Assembly (NCBI RefSeq): GCF_001655055.1
Contig: NZ_LXEW01000037.1
Span: 1 to 64,000 of the forward strand
Length of the DNA stretch: 64,000 nt
Direction: 5' to 3'
Source of the DNA: Providencia heimbachae ATCC 35613
Lineage (GTDB): Bacteria > Pseudomonadota > Gammaproteobacteria > Enterobacterales > Enterobacteriaceae
The stretch's first letter is position 1. Every line of letters starts with the position of its first letter. This document shows, in pieces, positions 19,707-30,486 of the stretch. A program made the position numbers and the translations under genes. The notes beneath the pieces were generated by a model. It did not search any database. It saw nothing but the letters and a program-made list of their open reading frames with translations, and was not told where the DNA came from.

Positions 19707-21083
19707 TCACTCAAATAAATTGCTATGCAGCGTGCGTACAATTTCTTCGGCGTCATTGCCCGGTACAAGCAGGCAGATATTATGGCTGCTAGCACCGTAG
19801 CTTATCATCCGAATATTAAATGATTCCAAAGCACCGAAAATTTGTCTGCCGAGACCATTAACTTGAGAAAGCTCGTTACCAATGATCGCCACGAGTGCAA
19901 GGTTTTCTTCGACTTCAACTCGACAAAGAGCGGACAACTCAGTCATTAATGCATTGGTCAGTAAGCTACCGTTGGTGCCAGTTGAACCTGTAGTATCCAA
20001 GGTTAATGCAATACTGACCTCGGATGTGGTGATTAGATCCACTGAGATATTGTGACGCAATAAAATAGTAAATATTTCTGCGAGAAAGCCACGTGCATGC
20101 AGCATTTTTAGGCTATGCAGGGTCAATAATGTTTGTTTGCGACGTAACGCCAGCGCCCTAAATTGTGGTGGATTGGTGGTTTTATCACAAACAATCGTCC
20201 CGCCATCTTCTGGTGCTTTACTTGAACCGACAAATACAGGGATCCCAGCACGAACAGCGGGTAATAAGGTGGCTGGATGAAGAATTTTCGCACCGAAAGT
20301 GGCCATTTCTGCCGCTTCATCAAAAGCAATTTCATCAATACGCTGTGCATTAGGTACCACGCGAGGATCCGTCGTGTATATCCCGGGCACATCAGTCCAG
20401 ATATCAACACGGGCAAAATTTAAAACTTCGGCAAGTAGTGCTGCGGTATAGTCACTGCCTCCTCGCCCTAGTGTAGTTGTACGCTCTTTTTGGTCACGAC
20501 CAATAAACCCTTGAGTGATAACCACTGCATCTTGTAAGCGAGGCAATAATTGTTGTTGTGCTAACGCTTTTAGTTGCACAAGGTCGGGTTCAGCACGACC
20601 AAACTTATCATCAGTTCTCATGACTTTACGGACATCAAACCATTGTGAGTTGGCATTGCGTTGGCGAAGAACTTCAACAAATAAGAGTGTTGACATTAAT
20701 TCGCCATGGCTAACCATTTCATCGGTTAATGCATCAGAGGTTGCCAATGAAGCCGAATCCGCCAAATGGGCAATATTGTCTAATAAGCGATTGATTTCTT
20801 CTCGAATAATTTTCGCAGTTTGCAGGTTGTCAATGATAGCATATTGAATATTTTTGACTTTTTGTAGTAGCTCATTGCGTTTATCAATGTCACACCCTTC
20901 AGCTAGCTCAATCAATAAATTGGTAATTCCTGCAGATGCAGAAAGAACCACGACGCGTACATTACGGTTAGAAAGTACAACGTCAGCGCTTTTATTCATT
21001 GCTTCGAAGTTGGCAACGCTTGTTCCGCCAAATTTAGCGATAACAAATTGATTACTGTCTGATGAAGCCACTACTGTATTCAT
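19707..21083 (-). CDS. lysC: Lysine-sensitive aspartokinase III
   Basis: LysC phosphorylates aspartate, the first step to lysine, threonine and methionine, and is inhibited by lysine. The 458-residue protein carries the kinase signature AKFGGTSVANF at the N-terminus, TTLGRGGSDYTAALLA in the nucleotide and substrate site, and paired ACT domains in the last third (SLKMLHARGFLAEIF and LVAIIGNELSQVNGLG). It aligns along its length with E. coli AKIII, apart from about eight extra N-terminal residues. It is divergent from pgi, as in E. coli. I did not find the lysine riboswitch expected in the leader of E. coli lysC. Confidence 0.96.
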   Translation of the reverse strand: MNTVVASSDSNQFVIAKFGGTSVANFEAMNKSADVVLSNRNVRVVVLSASAGITNLLIELAEGCDIDKRNELLQKVKNIQYAIIDNLQTAKIIREEINRLLDNIAHLADSASLATSDALTDEMVSHGELMSTLLFVEVLRQRNANSQWFDVRKVMRTDDKFGRAEPDLVQLKALAQQQLLPRLQDAVVITQGFIGRDQKERTTTLGRGGSDYTAALLAEVLNFARVDIWTDVPGIYTTDPRVVPNAQRIDEIAFDEAAEMATFGAKILHPATLLPAVRAGIPVFVGSSKAPEDGGTIVCDKTTNPPQFRALALRRKQTLLTLHSLKMLHARGFLAEIFTILLRHNISVDLITTSEVSIALTLDTTGSTGTNGSLLTNALMTELSALCRVEVEENLALVAIIGNELSQVNGLGRQIFGALESFNIRMISYGASSHNICLLVPGNDAEEIVRTLHSNLFE

Positions 21084-21470
21084 GATATCAATCCCTTTAA
21101 ATAGACCTATTTGCTCTCAAGATAGTTGTTAATCCCAATAGGATTCGAATTATAGGCCAGTAGTCAGTGAGGCTACCCCGTCTTTCCTGTAACTTGAAGT
21201 ATTGCGGATATATATAGAAATATCGGGTTAGGTAGGCTTCGTCAATGAAGAATCGATGTAAATCAGTAATTCTAATGATAGCTAATTAATTATCTTCAAC
21301 TCGAATTATTTTAGCGATAACTTGGGCTATTTAGGGGGTAAAGACAATTAGGTCTGGAAAAAGAGGCTAGAATTGGGGAATATCATCATAACGCAGAAAA
21401 CCGATAAGTCCTGTCTATTAGACAGGGTACAATCTATAACTAATTAAAATTGTTTTGGAGAGTATTATCC
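21084..21470. other. Divergent lysC-pgi promoter region
   Basis: This gap of about 390 bases must hold the promoters of both genes. I looked on the minus strand for lysine-riboswitch landmarks (the conserved helices and purine-rich junction strings seen in the E. coli lysC leader) and for a leader terminator before the lysC start. I recognised neither. Short imperfect inverted repeats occur around 21188-21232. A TTGGAG ribosome site for pgi lies at 21455-21460. No gene is supported. Confidence 0.5.
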
Positions 21471-23117
21471 ATGAGAAGTATTAATCCAAGTCAAACGGCA
21501 GCATGGCGAGCGCTAGAGCAACATTTTGCACAGATGAAAGATGTTCATATGCGGGATCTGTTCGCACAGGATAAAGACCGTTTCACTAAATTTTCAGCCA
21601 CGTTCGATGGTCAAATCTTAGTGGATTTCTCCAAAAATAGAATTACCCAAGAGACATTAGATAAATTGCTGGCATTAGCGAAAGAAACTGAGCTAAAAGA
21701 TGCAATCAATAGCATGTTTAAGGGTGAGAAAATTAATCGCACGGAAGATAGAGCTGTACTTCATACTGCTTTGCGTAATCGTGAGAACTCCCCCATTTAT
21801 GTCGATGGCAAAGATGTGATGCCTGATGTGAATGCCGTGCTGGAAAAAATGCACAAATTCAGTGAGCGTATTATTGGCGGTGAATGGAAAGGGTTTACGG
21901 GTAAAACCATTACCGATGTAGTGAATATTGGTATTGGTGGATCTGATCTTGGCCCATTTATGGTGACGGAAGCATTGCGTCCCTATAAAAACCATTTAAA
22001 TATGCATTTTGTTTCCAATGTTGATGGTACACAAATTGCGGAAACACTGAAAAAACTCAATCCAGAAACAACCCTATTTTTGATTGCTTCTAAAACATTC
22101 ACCACCCAAGAGACCATGACTAACGCGCATTCAGCTCGTGATTGGTTATTGGCAACGGCTAAAGATGAAAAACAGATTGCTAAGCACTTTGTGGCATTAT
22201 CAACCAATGCAGAGCAAGTCGCGGAATTTGGTATTGATACCAACAATATGTTCGAATTCTGGGACTGGGTTGGTGGGCGTTACTCTCTGTGGTCAGCAAT
22301 TGGCTTATCCATAATTTTATCAGTTGGTTATGATAATTTCGTTCAATTATTGGACGGCGCATATGCCATGGATAAGCATTTTACCGAGACCGAATTAGAG
22401 AATAATATTCCGGTATTATTAGCGCTTATCGGCATTTGGTATAATAATTTTTTTGGATCCGAAACTGAAGCGATTCTGCCATACGATCAGTACATGCACC
22501 GCTTTGCTGCCTATTTCCAACAAGGTAATATGGAATCGAATGGTAAGTATATTGACCGCAGTGGTAATCCGGTTTCTTACCAAACAGGTCCCATCATTTG
22601 GGGCGAGCCCGGTACGAATGGTCAACATGCTTTCTACCAGTTAATCCACCAAGGGACCAAGATGATCCCATGTGATTTCATTGCACCAGCAATGACACAT
22701 AATCAACTAGGGGATCATCATGAAAAATTGTTATCTAACTTTTTCGCCCAAACAGAAGCACTGGCATTTGGTAAAACCCGTGAAGTGGTTGATGCTGAAT
22801 TTGCTGCGCAGGGTAAAAAAGTTGAGGACATGGAGTATGTTGCACCTTACAAGGTATTTGAAGGTAACCGTCCAACTAATTCCATTTTACTTAAAGAAAT
22901 TACACCTTATTCGCTGGGTGCATTAATTGCCATGTATGAGCATAAAATTTTCACACAAGGCGCAATTTTGAATATCTTCACTTTTGACCAGTGGGGTGTA
23001 GAGCTCGGCAAGCAACTTGCAAGCCGTATTTTGCCTGAATTAGAAAATAGCGAAGTGGTTGATAGCCACGATTGCTCTACAAATGGTTTGATTAACTGTT
23101 ATAAAACATGGCGCTAA
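21471..23117 (+). CDS. pgi: Glucose-6-phosphate isomerase
   Basis: Pgi interconverts glucose 6-phosphate and fructose 6-phosphate. The 548-residue protein contains the family signatures [14 protein letters not shown] with the upstream VNIGIGGSD, the SKTFTTQET phosphate-binding loop, [12 protein letters not shown], and the catalytic Glu in [11 protein letters not shown] choose the ATG at 21471 because it gives [12 protein letters not shown], matching E. coli, and is preceded by TTGGAG; the frame is open seven codons further up. The C-terminus ends in [11 protein letters not shown], one residue shorter than in E. coli. It is monocistronic and divergent from lysC. Confidence 0.97.
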   Translation: MRSINPSQTAAWRALEQHFAQMKDVHMRDLFAQDKDRFTKFSATFDGQILVDFSKNRITQETLDKLLALAKETELKDAINSMFKGEKINRTEDRAVLHTALRNRENSPIYVDGKDVMPDVNAVLEKMHKFSERIIGGEWKGFTGKTITDVVNIGIGGSDLGPFMVTEALRPYKNHLNMHFVSNVDGTQIAETLKKLNPETTLFLIASKTFTTQETMTNAHSARDWLLATAKDEKQIAKHFVALSTNAEQVAEFGIDTNNMFEFWDWVGGRYSLWSAIGLSIILSVGYDNFVQLLDGAYAMDKHFTETELENNIPVLLALIGIWYNNFFGSETEAILPYDQYMHRFAAYFQQGNMESNGKYIDRSGNPVSYQTGPIIWGEPGTNGQHAFYQLIHQGTKMIPCDFIAPAMTHNQLGDHHEKLLSNFFAQTEALAFGKTREVVDAEFAAQGKKVEDMEYVAPYKVFEGNRPTNSILLKEITPYSLGALIAMYEHKIFTQGAILNIFTFDQWGVELGKQLASRILPELENSEVVDSHDCSTNGLINCYKTWR

Positions 23118-23151
23118 GTGCTATTGGCAATATAACTTGTCAGTGATGAAT

Positions 23152-23182
23152 AAGGCAGGAAAGGGTGATATTTTCCTGCCTT
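23152..23182 (+). terminator. Hairpin after pgi
   Basis: AAGGCAGGAAA and TTTCCTGCCTT form a perfect 11-bp stem about 35 bases after the pgi stop. The following T run is poor, so it may act partly as a 3'-end stabiliser. The rest of the 315-base gap up to ubiC is A+T rich and shows no other gene. Confidence 0.65.
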
Positions 23183-23432
23183 ATGTTATTAATAGATAGA
23201 CAACTAATGGCCGATATAATATAAATTATTCTGATGTTAATAAATTTTCATTCGTTGCTAACTCATTAGTAATTAAATATATTTTTACCTGGTTTTTACA
23301 ATTCGTGTTGAATTTGTGACTTTTTATATAAATTGTTAGCTAACTTTAACCTTGTAACAAAACAACGTGATATCCTACTTACTGAGAAATAAAATAAATA
23401 ATAACCATGTTTTTATGGTGGAAATTTAAGTA

Positions 23433-23942
23433 ATGGATGAAACGCTTTTTACCTCTTACAACATAAATTGGTTGTCTGAGGACAACGAAACAGTGCCAGC
23501 CAACATACTCGATTGGCTATTCGAGCTAGGTTCAATGACGAAACGCTTTGAGCGACATAGCCATAAAGTAACGGTAGTACCCTATTTAGAACGTTACGTA
23601 TCACCTGAAATGTTGAGCGCGGAAGAAGCGCAATGTTTACCCAAAAGTCATCGCTACTGGGTAAGAGAAGTGGTTATGTATGGGGATAATATTCCGTGGT
23701 TATTAGGGAAAACAATTATTCCTGATGAAACGCTCACTGATGACGATCAACAGCTGGTGGATATTGGTCGTGTACCATTAGGGCGGTATTTGTTTAGTCG
23801 TGATAATCTCACTCGAGATTATATTCATATTGGTTCCTGCGAAGGGCGCTGGGTTCGTCGCTCCCGACTAAGATTGTCTGATAAACCCTTATTGTTAACA
23901 GAGATTTTTTTACCTGAATCACCTGCATATAAAAACCTTTAA
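23433..23942 (+). CDS. ubiC: Chorismate pyruvate-lyase
   Basis: UbiC removes pyruvate from chorismate to give 4-hydroxybenzoate, the ring precursor of ubiquinone. The 169-residue protein shows SMTKRFERH, the RYWVREVVMYGD segment with the substrate-binding arginine, PLGRYLF, and RRSRLRLSDKPLLLTEIFLPESP with the conserved glutamate. Overall identity with E. coli UbiC is moderate but continuous. It sits directly upstream of ubiA, so substrate supply and prenylation are encoded together. Confidence 0.95.
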   Translation: MDETLFTSYNINWLSEDNETVPANILDWLFELGSMTKRFERHSHKVTVVPYLERYVSPEMLSAEEAQCLPKSHRYWVREVVMYGDNIPWLLGKTIIPDETLTDDDQQLVDIGRVPLGRYLFSRDNLTRDYIHIGSCEGRWVRRSRLRLSDKPLLLTEIFLPESPAYKNL

Positions 23943-24027
23943 TAATTCAATTATGGCTGTGTAATTTGAAGCCGGATACAAATTGAACTATGACGAGTAC
24001 AATGAGAAAGAAAGGAGCACGACAAAA

Positions 24028-24894
24028 GTGGAGGGAAGTATGACGCTAAGTAAATGGCATGCATACAGCCGTTTAATGCGTATTGATAGACCCATAGGTT
24101 CACTACTATTATTGTGGCCGACGTATTGGGCACTATGGATTGCGGCTCAAAGCACGCCTAGTTTGCATATATTAATTGTATTCACCGCAGGCGTTTTTTT
24201 TATGCGTGCTGCCGGGTGTGTGATTAATGATTTCGCTGACCGACATTTTGATGGTCATGTTGAACGAACCAAACATCGTCCTCTTCCTAGCGGTGATGTC
24301 ACGGAAAAAGAAGCAAAAATTTTATTTGCTAGCTTAGTTGGCCTCTCTTTCTTGTTGGTGCTAACGCTAAATTCAATGACCATTTGGTTATCTATCGCAG
24401 GCCTTGCATTGGCGTGGGTCTATCCTTTTGTTAAGCGAGTTAGCCACTTACCTCAGGTCGTTTTAGGTGCTGCGTTTGGTTGGTCAATTCCTATGGCTTT
24501 TTCTGCGGTCAATGAATCACTTCCACTGGTTTGTTGGTTGTTGTTTTTGGTTAATATTATTTGGTCAGTTGTTTATGACACGCAATATGCCATGGTCGAT
24601 CGCAATGACGATTTAAAAATTGGCGTAAAATCGACAGCAATTCTGTTTGGTAATTATGACAAGTTGATTATCGGGGCATTGCAAGTCTTGATGGTTGGTA
24701 TATTGGTTTCAATAGGCCTATTAGCAAAACTTGGCATCATCTATTATGCATCACTGGTTTTAGTCTCAGTTTTGTTTGTTTATCAGCAAAAATTGATGGT
24801 GGACCGAGAGCGTGGGGCTTGTTTCAAAGCATTTATGAATAATAACTTTGTCGGTTTTATTTTATTTATCGGTATTGTTGTGAGTTATTTTTAG
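24028..24894 (+). CDS. ubiA: 4-hydroxybenzoate octaprenyltransferase
   Basis: UbiA is an integral-membrane prenyltransferase that attaches the polyprenyl tail to 4-hydroxybenzoate. It has about nine membrane helices and two Asp-rich motifs: NDFADRHFD (about residues 67-75) and [13 protein letters not shown]. The start is uncertain. GTG at 24028 has AGGAG ten bases upstream and gives the same leader length as E. coli. ATG at 24040 has GGAGGG close upstream and is also good. A TTG further up at 23983 lacks a ribosome site. The gene follows ubiC by 85 bases and is probably cotranscribed with it. Confidence 0.94.
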   Translation: MEGSMTLSKWHAYSRLMRIDRPIGSLLLLWPTYWALWIAAQSTPSLHILIVFTAGVFFMRAAGCVINDFADRHFDGHVERTKHRPLPSGDVTEKEAKILFASLVGLSFLLVLTLNSMTIWLSIAGLALAWVYPFVKRVSHLPQVVLGAAFGWSIPMAFSAVNESLPLVCWLLFLVNIIWSVVYDTQYAMVDRNDDLKIGVKSTAILFGNYDKLIIGALQVLMVGILVSIGLLAKLGIIYYASLVLVSVLFVYQQKLMVDRERGACFKAFMNNNFVGFILFIGIVVSYF

Positions 24895-24915
24895 CCGTTT
24901 ATAAAGCACAAAATA

Positions 24916-24948
24916 AAAGGGTAATGCCATAATAGCATTACCCTTTTT
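24916..24948. terminator. Bidirectional terminator between ubiA and plsB
   Basis: AAAGGGTAATGC pairs perfectly with GCATTACCCTTT around a 7-base loop, with T residues after it and A residues before it. It lies between the converging stops of ubiA and plsB and should serve both strands. Confidence 0.85.
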
Positions 24949-24997
24949 GCTTTGTATAATCATAGAACTGATGCCGTATTTGTAACGCTAAACAACC

Positions 24998-27514
24998 TTA
25001 TTCTTTCGGCTCAGATTGATTTTCTGTTTGCACTTCATTTGCTGTACTTTCCACTGCGGGCACTTTCTTTTGCTTAGAAAACTCGTCGTCTTTACTCACG
25101 CTTTCAATGGTTAAGCGAATTTCTGGTGACATCAAGCGGGCGAGTACGGCATAGAGTTTTTTCGCATTAGTGGTGAAAATATCATTCTCATCATTATCAA
25201 TATAGCCTTCTTCTTTGAGTGTATCGACAAGCGTTGAAAACACGGCTTTATCAAAGAATTCAGGTGCATTGATTCCATGGAGGACTGATAGCCTTTGAGC
25301 CAAAATCCGACTTTCTTTTTCCAGTGTATTACGACTAATTTCTGGGCTTTCATTTAACAGTGAAAGCGTAATCGCATAGCGTTGCAAGGTTTCACGCACA
25401 CCCGCAGCCAATAGCTGTAGTGGGCGGATACGACGTGGATTAAGCACGACCATATCATTTTCTTTCAAGCAAATAAGCTCTTGATTATTCAGCTCATCAA
25501 TAAGGGTATCTATCGTTTCCGTTAAGGACTCACTGTCATAACGCATAAACAGCTCAGCTTTAAGGAATGGGTAAATTTGCCCAACTTGATATTGAATCTC
25601 TTGACGGCTAATTTGCTCATGATGCAGCACGATACTGGTTATCAAAGACGGTAATACCAATAAATGATGGATATTATTACGGTAATAAGTCATTAGAACG
25701 GCATTTTCACGAGGAAGAATAATAATATCTCCCATACTGTCTTTTTCGACTTCAAACTTATCCATCTGTAGTGCATGCTCTAACAACTGTTCAGCTGTTT
25801 TATTCGGCGTTGTGGCATCTGCGGTATAAGGCACATTGCGCAATAATTGAAGATAACACTCAACCTGTTCGATGAGTTGCTCACGCGTTAGAGAACGTTG
25901 GCGTGAGGCCAGTAGTGCAGTCGAACAAAGGTTAATCGCATTTGCCGCCGCCGCATTGTTTATATTGACCATAATATTATCAGCCAAAGCACCGACGGTC
26001 GGGTTTAGCCAGCTTGGGCGCTGCGGTTCAATCGGATCAATAGAATCGCGCCAGTGCGGGACTCGATGCGTTAAATACTGCGATAAAGAGATAGGCTGCC
26101 CGAAGTTAACATAACCTTGACCAAGATTACGTAATTTGCGCAATCCTTGGATCATCGAGAAGAAGCCTTCTTTCTTTTTTTCTGCGCCACGAAGTTCTTT
26201 GGCATAAGTTCCCACTTCCATAACATGCTCATAGCCAATATAAATGGGTACGATCGTGATTGGACGTGAATCCCCACGCAACATCGCCTGCAAGGTCATC
26301 GACAATGTGCCTGTTTTTGGTGTCAGCAGTCGACCTGTACGGGAACGGCCACCTTCAACAAAGTATTCGATAGAATAACCACGCGCAAATAACTCACTCA
26401 GATATTCACGAAATACCGTTGAGTACAGTTTGTTACCCTTAAAGGTACGACGAATAAAGAATGCCCCTAACCGGCGAAATATCGGTCCCGCAGGCCAGAA
26501 GTTTAGGTTAATTCCTGCCGCAATATGAGGTGGTACAAGCCCTTGGTGGTAAAGAACGTAAGACAGCAGCAAGTAGTCCATATGGCTACGATGGGATGGA
26601 ACATAGACAATTTCATGGCCATCTTGCGCAAGTTGGCGGACACGCTCAGCATGTTGAACGTTAATACCTTGATACAGGCGGTTCCAAGTCCAACTCAAAA
26701 TCCTGTCGGTAAGACGGACGGCTTCATAAGAAAAGTTAGCCGCTATCTCTTCCATCATATTGACGGCATTTTGTTGGGCTTTTTTCAGTGGGATTTTTTT
26801 ACTGCGAGCTTCATCCTCAACCGCTTTTTCAATCGCTTTTGATGTCAGTAACTTATTAAACAGCTCTTGACGAACAGGAAGTTTTGGCCCGACAGCAGCA
26901 AGTCTTTGGCGTGAATAGTGAATTCGCGCAACACGTGCGAGTTTATTGGCAATAATGGTATCCGTACCGTGGTCTTGAGCCATTTTCCCTATTGATACAA
27001 TCGGGGATAGACGAACAAAGCTGTCCCGGCCTAACCAGACGATGGCGAAGAATTTTTGAATACCATTGAGTAATTTTAAAGGCGGAGCTGGGGTATGCCC
27101 CTCACGCCCAGGTGAGCGACCAAACATCACTGATGCAGGTAGCATCTGAATATCTAGATTTGGGTTATTTCGATGCAAATCTAAATAAGCATGGAATGTT
27201 TTCACGGAATCTTTACGTGGATTCGGCGAATAGTAACGAAAAACGCGAGGACCATCATCGATAAACACATAGGCAGGCAACTTAGTCCCATTGATGTCAT
27301 TATCGACCAAAGGATCAGGCAGACCGATGGCTAAACACTGGTGTCGTAGCGTTAAAAGGTCGGACTTAGAGTGATAAGGCAATACATACAGCGTAGGCCG
27401 ATTAGTATCAAGCTGCAGCTCTGTAATTGGATCCGATGGAATTAGTTTACTTTTTACCAATAATTTAAGTGGTAAATTCAACGTGTTGTAATATATTTTA
27501 CGCCATAGTGACAT
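24998..27514 (-). CDS. plsB: Glycerol-3-phosphate 1-O-acyltransferase
   Basis: PlsB acylates glycerol 3-phosphate at position 1 at the inner membrane, the first step of phospholipid synthesis. The 838-residue protein contains the acyltransferase blocks [14 protein letters not shown] (the HX4D motif), [29 protein letters not shown] and [20 protein letters not shown]. It aligns over its full length with E. coli PlsB (807). The extra length is mainly a polar C-terminal tail rich in Lys, Glu and Gln, whose role is unknown. It is divergent from dgkA across about 125 bases, as in E. coli. Confidence 0.97.
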   Translation of the reverse strand: MSLWRKIYYNTLNLPLKLLVKSKLIPSDPITELQLDTNRPTLYVLPYHSKSDLLTLRHQCLAIGLPDPLVDNDINGTKLPAYVFIDDGPRVFRYYSPNPRKDSVKTFHAYLDLHRNNPNLDIQMLPASVMFGRSPGREGHTPAPPLKLLNGIQKFFAIVWLGRDSFVRLSPIVSIGKMAQDHGTDTIIANKLARVARIHYSRQRLAAVGPKLPVRQELFNKLLTSKAIEKAVEDEARSKKIPLKKAQQNAVNMMEEIAANFSYEAVRLTDRILSWTWNRLYQGINVQHAERVRQLAQDGHEIVYVPSHRSHMDYLLLSYVLYHQGLVPPHIAAGINLNFWPAGPIFRRLGAFFIRRTFKGNKLYSTVFREYLSELFARGYSIEYFVEGGRSRTGRLLTPKTGTLSMTLQAMLRGDSRPITIVPIYIGYEHVMEVGTYAKELRGAEKKKEGFFSMIQGLRKLRNLGQGYVNFGQPISLSQYLTHRVPHWRDSIDPIEPQRPSWLNPTVGALADNIMVNINNAAAANAINLCSTALLASRQRSLTREQLIEQVECYLQLLRNVPYTADATTPNKTAEQLLEHALQMDKFEVEKDSMGDIIILPRENAVLMTYYRNNIHHLLVLPSLITSIVLHHEQISRQEIQYQVGQIYPFLKAELFMRYDSESLTETIDTLIDELNNQELICLKENDMVVLNPRRIRPLQLLAAGVRETLQRYAITLSLLNESPEISRNTLEKESRILAQRLSVLHGINAPEFFDKAVFSTLVDTLKEEGYIDNDENDIFTTNAKKLYAVLARLMSPEIRLTIESVSKDDEFSKQKKVPAVESTANEVQTENQSEPKE

Positions 27515-27640
27515 AAATGATTATAGCCTCTTGTTAACAATGCTTCGCAATCATACCAGAAATCCACTGGCAAATCTGTTACTGACAATTCACTTTGACC
27601 GTAAAAAACGATTATTGTTTGATATTTTTGAGGAATAAAT

Positions 27641-28015
27641 ATGGCTAGTCAAACTAAGGGTTTTACTCGAGTTATTAAAGCGGCGGGTTACTCCCTTAAA
27701 GGCTTAAAAGCAGCATGGGTAAATGAAGCGGCTTTTAGGCAAGAAGCCGTTGCTGCGGTTATTGCAATTATCATCGCTTTTTATTTAGATATTAGCTACA
27801 TAGATAGAATTTTATTGGTTAGCGTGGTGGTATTGGTTGCGATTGTTGAATTAATTAATAGCGCCATTGAGGCAGTTGTAGACAGAGTCGGTAGTGAATT
27901 TCACGAACTATCCGGTCGGGCGAAAGATATTGGCTCTGCGGCGGTATTTATCAGTATAGGGCTCGCACTTTTTGTTTGGGGTATTGTCTTGTGGCAGCGT
28001 TATTTCGTTGCTTAA
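27641..28015 (+). CDS. dgkA: Diacylglycerol kinase
   Basis: DgkA is a small trimeric inner-membrane kinase that turns diacylglycerol into phosphatidate, recycling the by-product of membrane-derived oligosaccharide synthesis. The 124 residues include an N-terminal amphipathic segment, three membrane helices and the signature VELINSAIEAVVDRVG with catalytic and metal-binding glutamates. A GAGGAATAA ribosome site precedes the ATG. It lies between plsB and lexA as in E. coli. Confidence 0.97.
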   Translation: MASQTKGFTRVIKAAGYSLKGLKAAWVNEAAFRQEAVAAVIAIIIAFYLDISYIDRILLVSVVVLVAIVELINSAIEAVVDRVGSEFHELSGRAKDIGSAAVFISIGLALFVWGIVLWQRYFVA

Positions 28016-28105
28016 GGCTGAAAGACGGCAAAATAAAAGAAAAGAAGATAAATCGATGACAAATGCCTAAATTCAGTGATTTAACAGTTCCAAATCTCAA
28101 TTTAC

Positions 28106-28142
28106 CTGTATATACTCACAGCTTGACTGTATAAACAAACAG
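28106..28142 (+). promoter_or_regulatory. Two tandem SOS (LexA) boxes before lexA
   Basis: CTGTATATACTCACAG (28106-28121) and CTGTATAAACAAACAG (28127-28142) both fit the CTG-N10-CAG LexA consensus. They are centred 21 bp apart, as in the E. coli lexA promoter; the first box is identical to what I recall for E. coli. They end nine bases before the lexA start and provide autorepression. Confidence 0.93.
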
Positions 28143-28151
28143 GGGAACGGG

Positions 28152-28766
28152 ATGAAAGCACTAACGGCTCGACAACAGCAGGTTTATGATCTGGTGCGTG
28201 ATCACATTTCGCAGACGGGTATGCCACCTACACGTGCTGAAATAGCAGCAAGCCTTGGTTTTCGTTCGCCTAATGCGGCAGAAGAACATTTGAAGGCCTT
28301 GGCGCGTAAAGGTGTTATTGAAATAATTTCAGGCGCATCTCGAGGTATTCGTCTATTACTCGAAGAAGCCAATGATCAGGGGTTACCACTTATTGGCCGT
28401 GTTGCTGCAGGGGAACCTTTACTTGCACAAGAACACATTGAAAGCCATTATCAAGTAGACCCTCAGTTATTCAAACCGCATGCGGATTTTTTATTGCGAG
28501 TTAGCGGTATGTCGATGAAAGATATTGGTATTATGGATGGTGACTTATTAGCTGTTCATAAAACTCAAAATATTCATAATGGTCAAGTGGTTGTTGCGCG
28601 TATTGAAGACGAAGTGACGGTAAAGCGCTTTAAGCAGCAGGGCAACCGTATTGAATTGATTGCAGAAAATCCAGAGTTTGCACCGATTATTGTTGATTTA
28701 CGCCAGCAGAATTTTACGATTGAAGGTTTAGCGGTTGGTGTTATCCGTAATGGTGACTGGTACTAA
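28152..28766 (+). CDS. lexA: LexA repressor
   Basis: LexA represses the SOS regulon and cleaves itself when RecA filaments form. The 204-residue protein has a winged-helix DNA-binding domain (about 1-70, with [26 protein letters not shown]). The Ala86-Gly87 scissile bond lies in GRVAAGEPL, and the Ser-Lys dyad is Ser121 in SGMSMKDIG and Lys158 in EVTVKRF. Two LexA boxes overlap its promoter. The dinF gene that normally follows in E. coli is absent; a hairpin terminator and a degenerate repeat occupy the space before zur. Confidence 0.98.
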   Translation: MKALTARQQQVYDLVRDHISQTGMPPTRAEIAASLGFRSPNAAEEHLKALARKGVIEIISGASRGIRLLLEEANDQGLPLIGRVAAGEPLLAQEHIESHYQVDPQLFKPHADFLLRVSGMSMKDIGIMDGDLLAVHKTQNIHNGQVVVARIEDEVTVKRFKQQGNRIELIAENPEFAPIIVDLRQQNFTIEGLAVGVIRNGDWY

Positions 28767-28777
28767 GTAGTGACATT

Positions 28778-28808
28778 AATTCAGTCTTAATTTGAGGCTG
28801 AATTTTTT
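28778..28808 (+). terminator. Terminator after lexA
   Basis: AATTCAG with following bases pairs, allowing G-U pairs, with CTGAATT to make a stem of about ten base pairs, then six T residues. It lies 12 bases after the lexA stop, so lexA is transcribed alone. Confidence 0.75.
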
Positions 28809-28883
28809 GCTGGTGGCTTTAGTTGTGCTTAATGATTGATTGAACAGCGAGCTACCAGCTCTCTTCCTATTCTTCTATTCTCA

Positions 28884-28980
28884 TCATACTTTATACTTCA
28901 GGGTTGTTGGCCGCTCTCGGTTACTCGGGTAACAGGTAATGTATACTCACCGAGCGATCCTAGTTCGCTGCTTAGCGACA
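28884..28980. repeat. Degenerate copy of the dispersed palindromic repeat
   Basis: The words TCATACTT..TTC, GTTGTTGG, GCTCTCGGT and ATGTATACTC, with the closing ACCGAGCG, follow the same order as in the intergenic repeats at 46.9-47.1 kb and 53.2-53.8 kb. CGCTCTCGGT and ACCGAGCG make an outer stem. The copy is diverged. It fills the place where dinF stands in E. coli. Confidence 0.45.
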
Positions 28981-29003
28981 TGATTTAGTTTTGCAAACAA
29001 ATA

Positions 29004-29519
29004 CTATTTCTTCTTTATTATCACTTGCTGTGTATGGTCGTGATCACAATGCGCATGATCTTGGCAAGCGTTCATCTCATAACATGTCTTACATAACCCA
29101 TGATTTTCTACCACAGTATGCCTTAGATGAAATTTGTTTTCGTCTGCTAAGTGGCTAATTGCTGACTCTATCGTTGTGCAATCGCTTTCAGTGACACTTC
29201 CACAGCCATCGCAAATCAACATAACAGAAATATGGCTAGGATTATCGAAAAGATGACAAATCACATAACTGTTGGTTGACTCGATTTTATGGATAAACCC
29301 TTGCTCCATTAAAAACTCAAGACCCCTATAAACGGTTGGTGGTTTAGCTTGAGGCTCAACTTCTCTCAATAGATCCAATAAGTCGTAAGCGCTAATAGCA
29401 CCATGCTGTTTTGCAATTAAGCGTAAAACAGTTTCTCGCTGTGGTGTTAGCCTAACGCCTCTTGATAAGCAGATGCGCTCTGCCATCACAAGCAACATAT
29501 CTTCACTCATTTTTTTCAT
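29004..29519 (-). CDS. zur: Zinc uptake regulator Zur
   Basis: Zur is the Fur-family zinc sensor that represses high-affinity zinc import. The 171-residue protein has a winged helix with RLTPQRETVLRLI and AKPPTVYRGLEFLMEQGFIHKIES, metal ligands in CHLFDNPSH and CDGCG, and a His/Cys-rich C-terminus (CKTCYEMNACQDHAHCDHDH). The order is close to E. coli Zur, and the lexA-zur neighbourhood is conserved. No obvious Zur target gene lies in this window. An internal Met at residue 4 (29510) is an alternative start. Confidence 0.96.
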   Translation of the reverse strand: MKKMSEDMLLVMAERICLSRGVRLTPQRETVLRLIAKQHGAISAYDLLDLLREVEPQAKPPTVYRGLEFLMEQGFIHKIESTNSYVICHLFDNPSHISVMLICDGCGSVTESDCTTIESAISHLADENKFHLRHTVVENHGLCKTCYEMNACQDHAHCDHDHTQQVIIKKK

Positions 29520-30486
29520 CTTACTGGCCTCAACCTCGAAAAACCGAAATGTCTGTTGTACGCAAGTTTATCATAGTTTTCTTAACTGTAGAGATTCAAA
29601 GCACCTTTGATGATTTAACCAAGTGATTATGTTCAATTGAATATATTGTGTATTTAAATTGTAATCGAAGTGATAATAAAATTAGGTATATAAAAAACTA
29701 TATCAATCGTAATTTTTAATATTTTAATTAATGCCAATTGAATTTATACATTAATTAAACAATACAGCGTTAACTATTTAACCATCAATAAACAATTGAG
29801 TGAAACGTTATGTTACGTTTTGATTCATTTTTTAATTAAGAGTTATCTTACCATCAAATTCCAATCAGACCTGAAGTCATCATAAAAGGTTATTTTGTGG
29901 TTGATTGGCCATCAGTTTATCAATTGTCCGACTTTTAATCTTATTTTTTGTATTGATATAGATTTAAATATCGATATAAGTATTTATAATTTTAGTCATG
30001 TTTTGATACGTTTATAAATATTAAAAGATGGTTTTATATAAATTTTTCTAAATGACCTTTTTTATTTATATATTAAAGTGCCAAGATGGATTATATGGCT
30101 TTTAAAGTCGAAGATAATGGATTAATAAACTATAGATACTCCTTTCTGTTGTCTTTTTTGACAATAAATATCGAAGTTGTAGAATTGACATTAGAAAATA
30201 TCTTTCGGTATGTGTACAAAGCTCATTTGGTGTTCTATATCAATTTTCAAACGTTATGGAGGAAACTTAATAATTAATTTGAAAGTGAAAATATTGGCTT
30301 AATGAGTTTTAGTTTTTAAAAACTATAGATGAGAAGGATCTTATTTATATATAAATCTCTAACCTGAACGAAATTAATAAAGTGGGAATACTGAAAAATT
30401 TCAAGGAAGGCAACTTAAATTTGATTGCTGACCCGTAAAAATTAGGCAAGAGAAAGCTTCATCCTACTCATTTAAAGGAAATGTTT
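29520..30486. other. Long A+T-rich region upstream of the fimbrial operon
   Basis: Nearly 1 kb without a supportable gene lies between zur and the fimbrial operon. A frame at 30086-30277 is low-complexity and has no ribosome site. I looked for paired inverted repeats that could flank an invertible promoter and found none of useful length. There is an 11-bp A+T inverted repeat at 29723-29759 (TTTAATTAATG and CATTAATTAAA) and AAACGT/ACGTTT at 29803-29820. The last bases hold AAAGGA, the ribosome site of the major pilin. The length and composition suggest a heavily regulated, possibly H-NS-bound, promoter (inference). Confidence 0.45.

Noticed and set aside
21084-21470. Lysine riboswitch in the lysC leader
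   Set aside because: The conserved core strings and leader terminator were not recognisable by eye. Left as a finding for a covariance-model test.
30086-30277. 63-codon frame upstream of the major pilin
   Set aside because: Low-complexity, very A+T rich, with no ribosome site. It is probably chance in a promoter region.
29520-30486. Possible phase-variable invertible element before the fimbrial operon
   Set aside because: No pair of inverted repeats of useful length flanks a promoter-sized segment. The only repeats seen are short A+T palindromes, and no recombinase gene is nearby.
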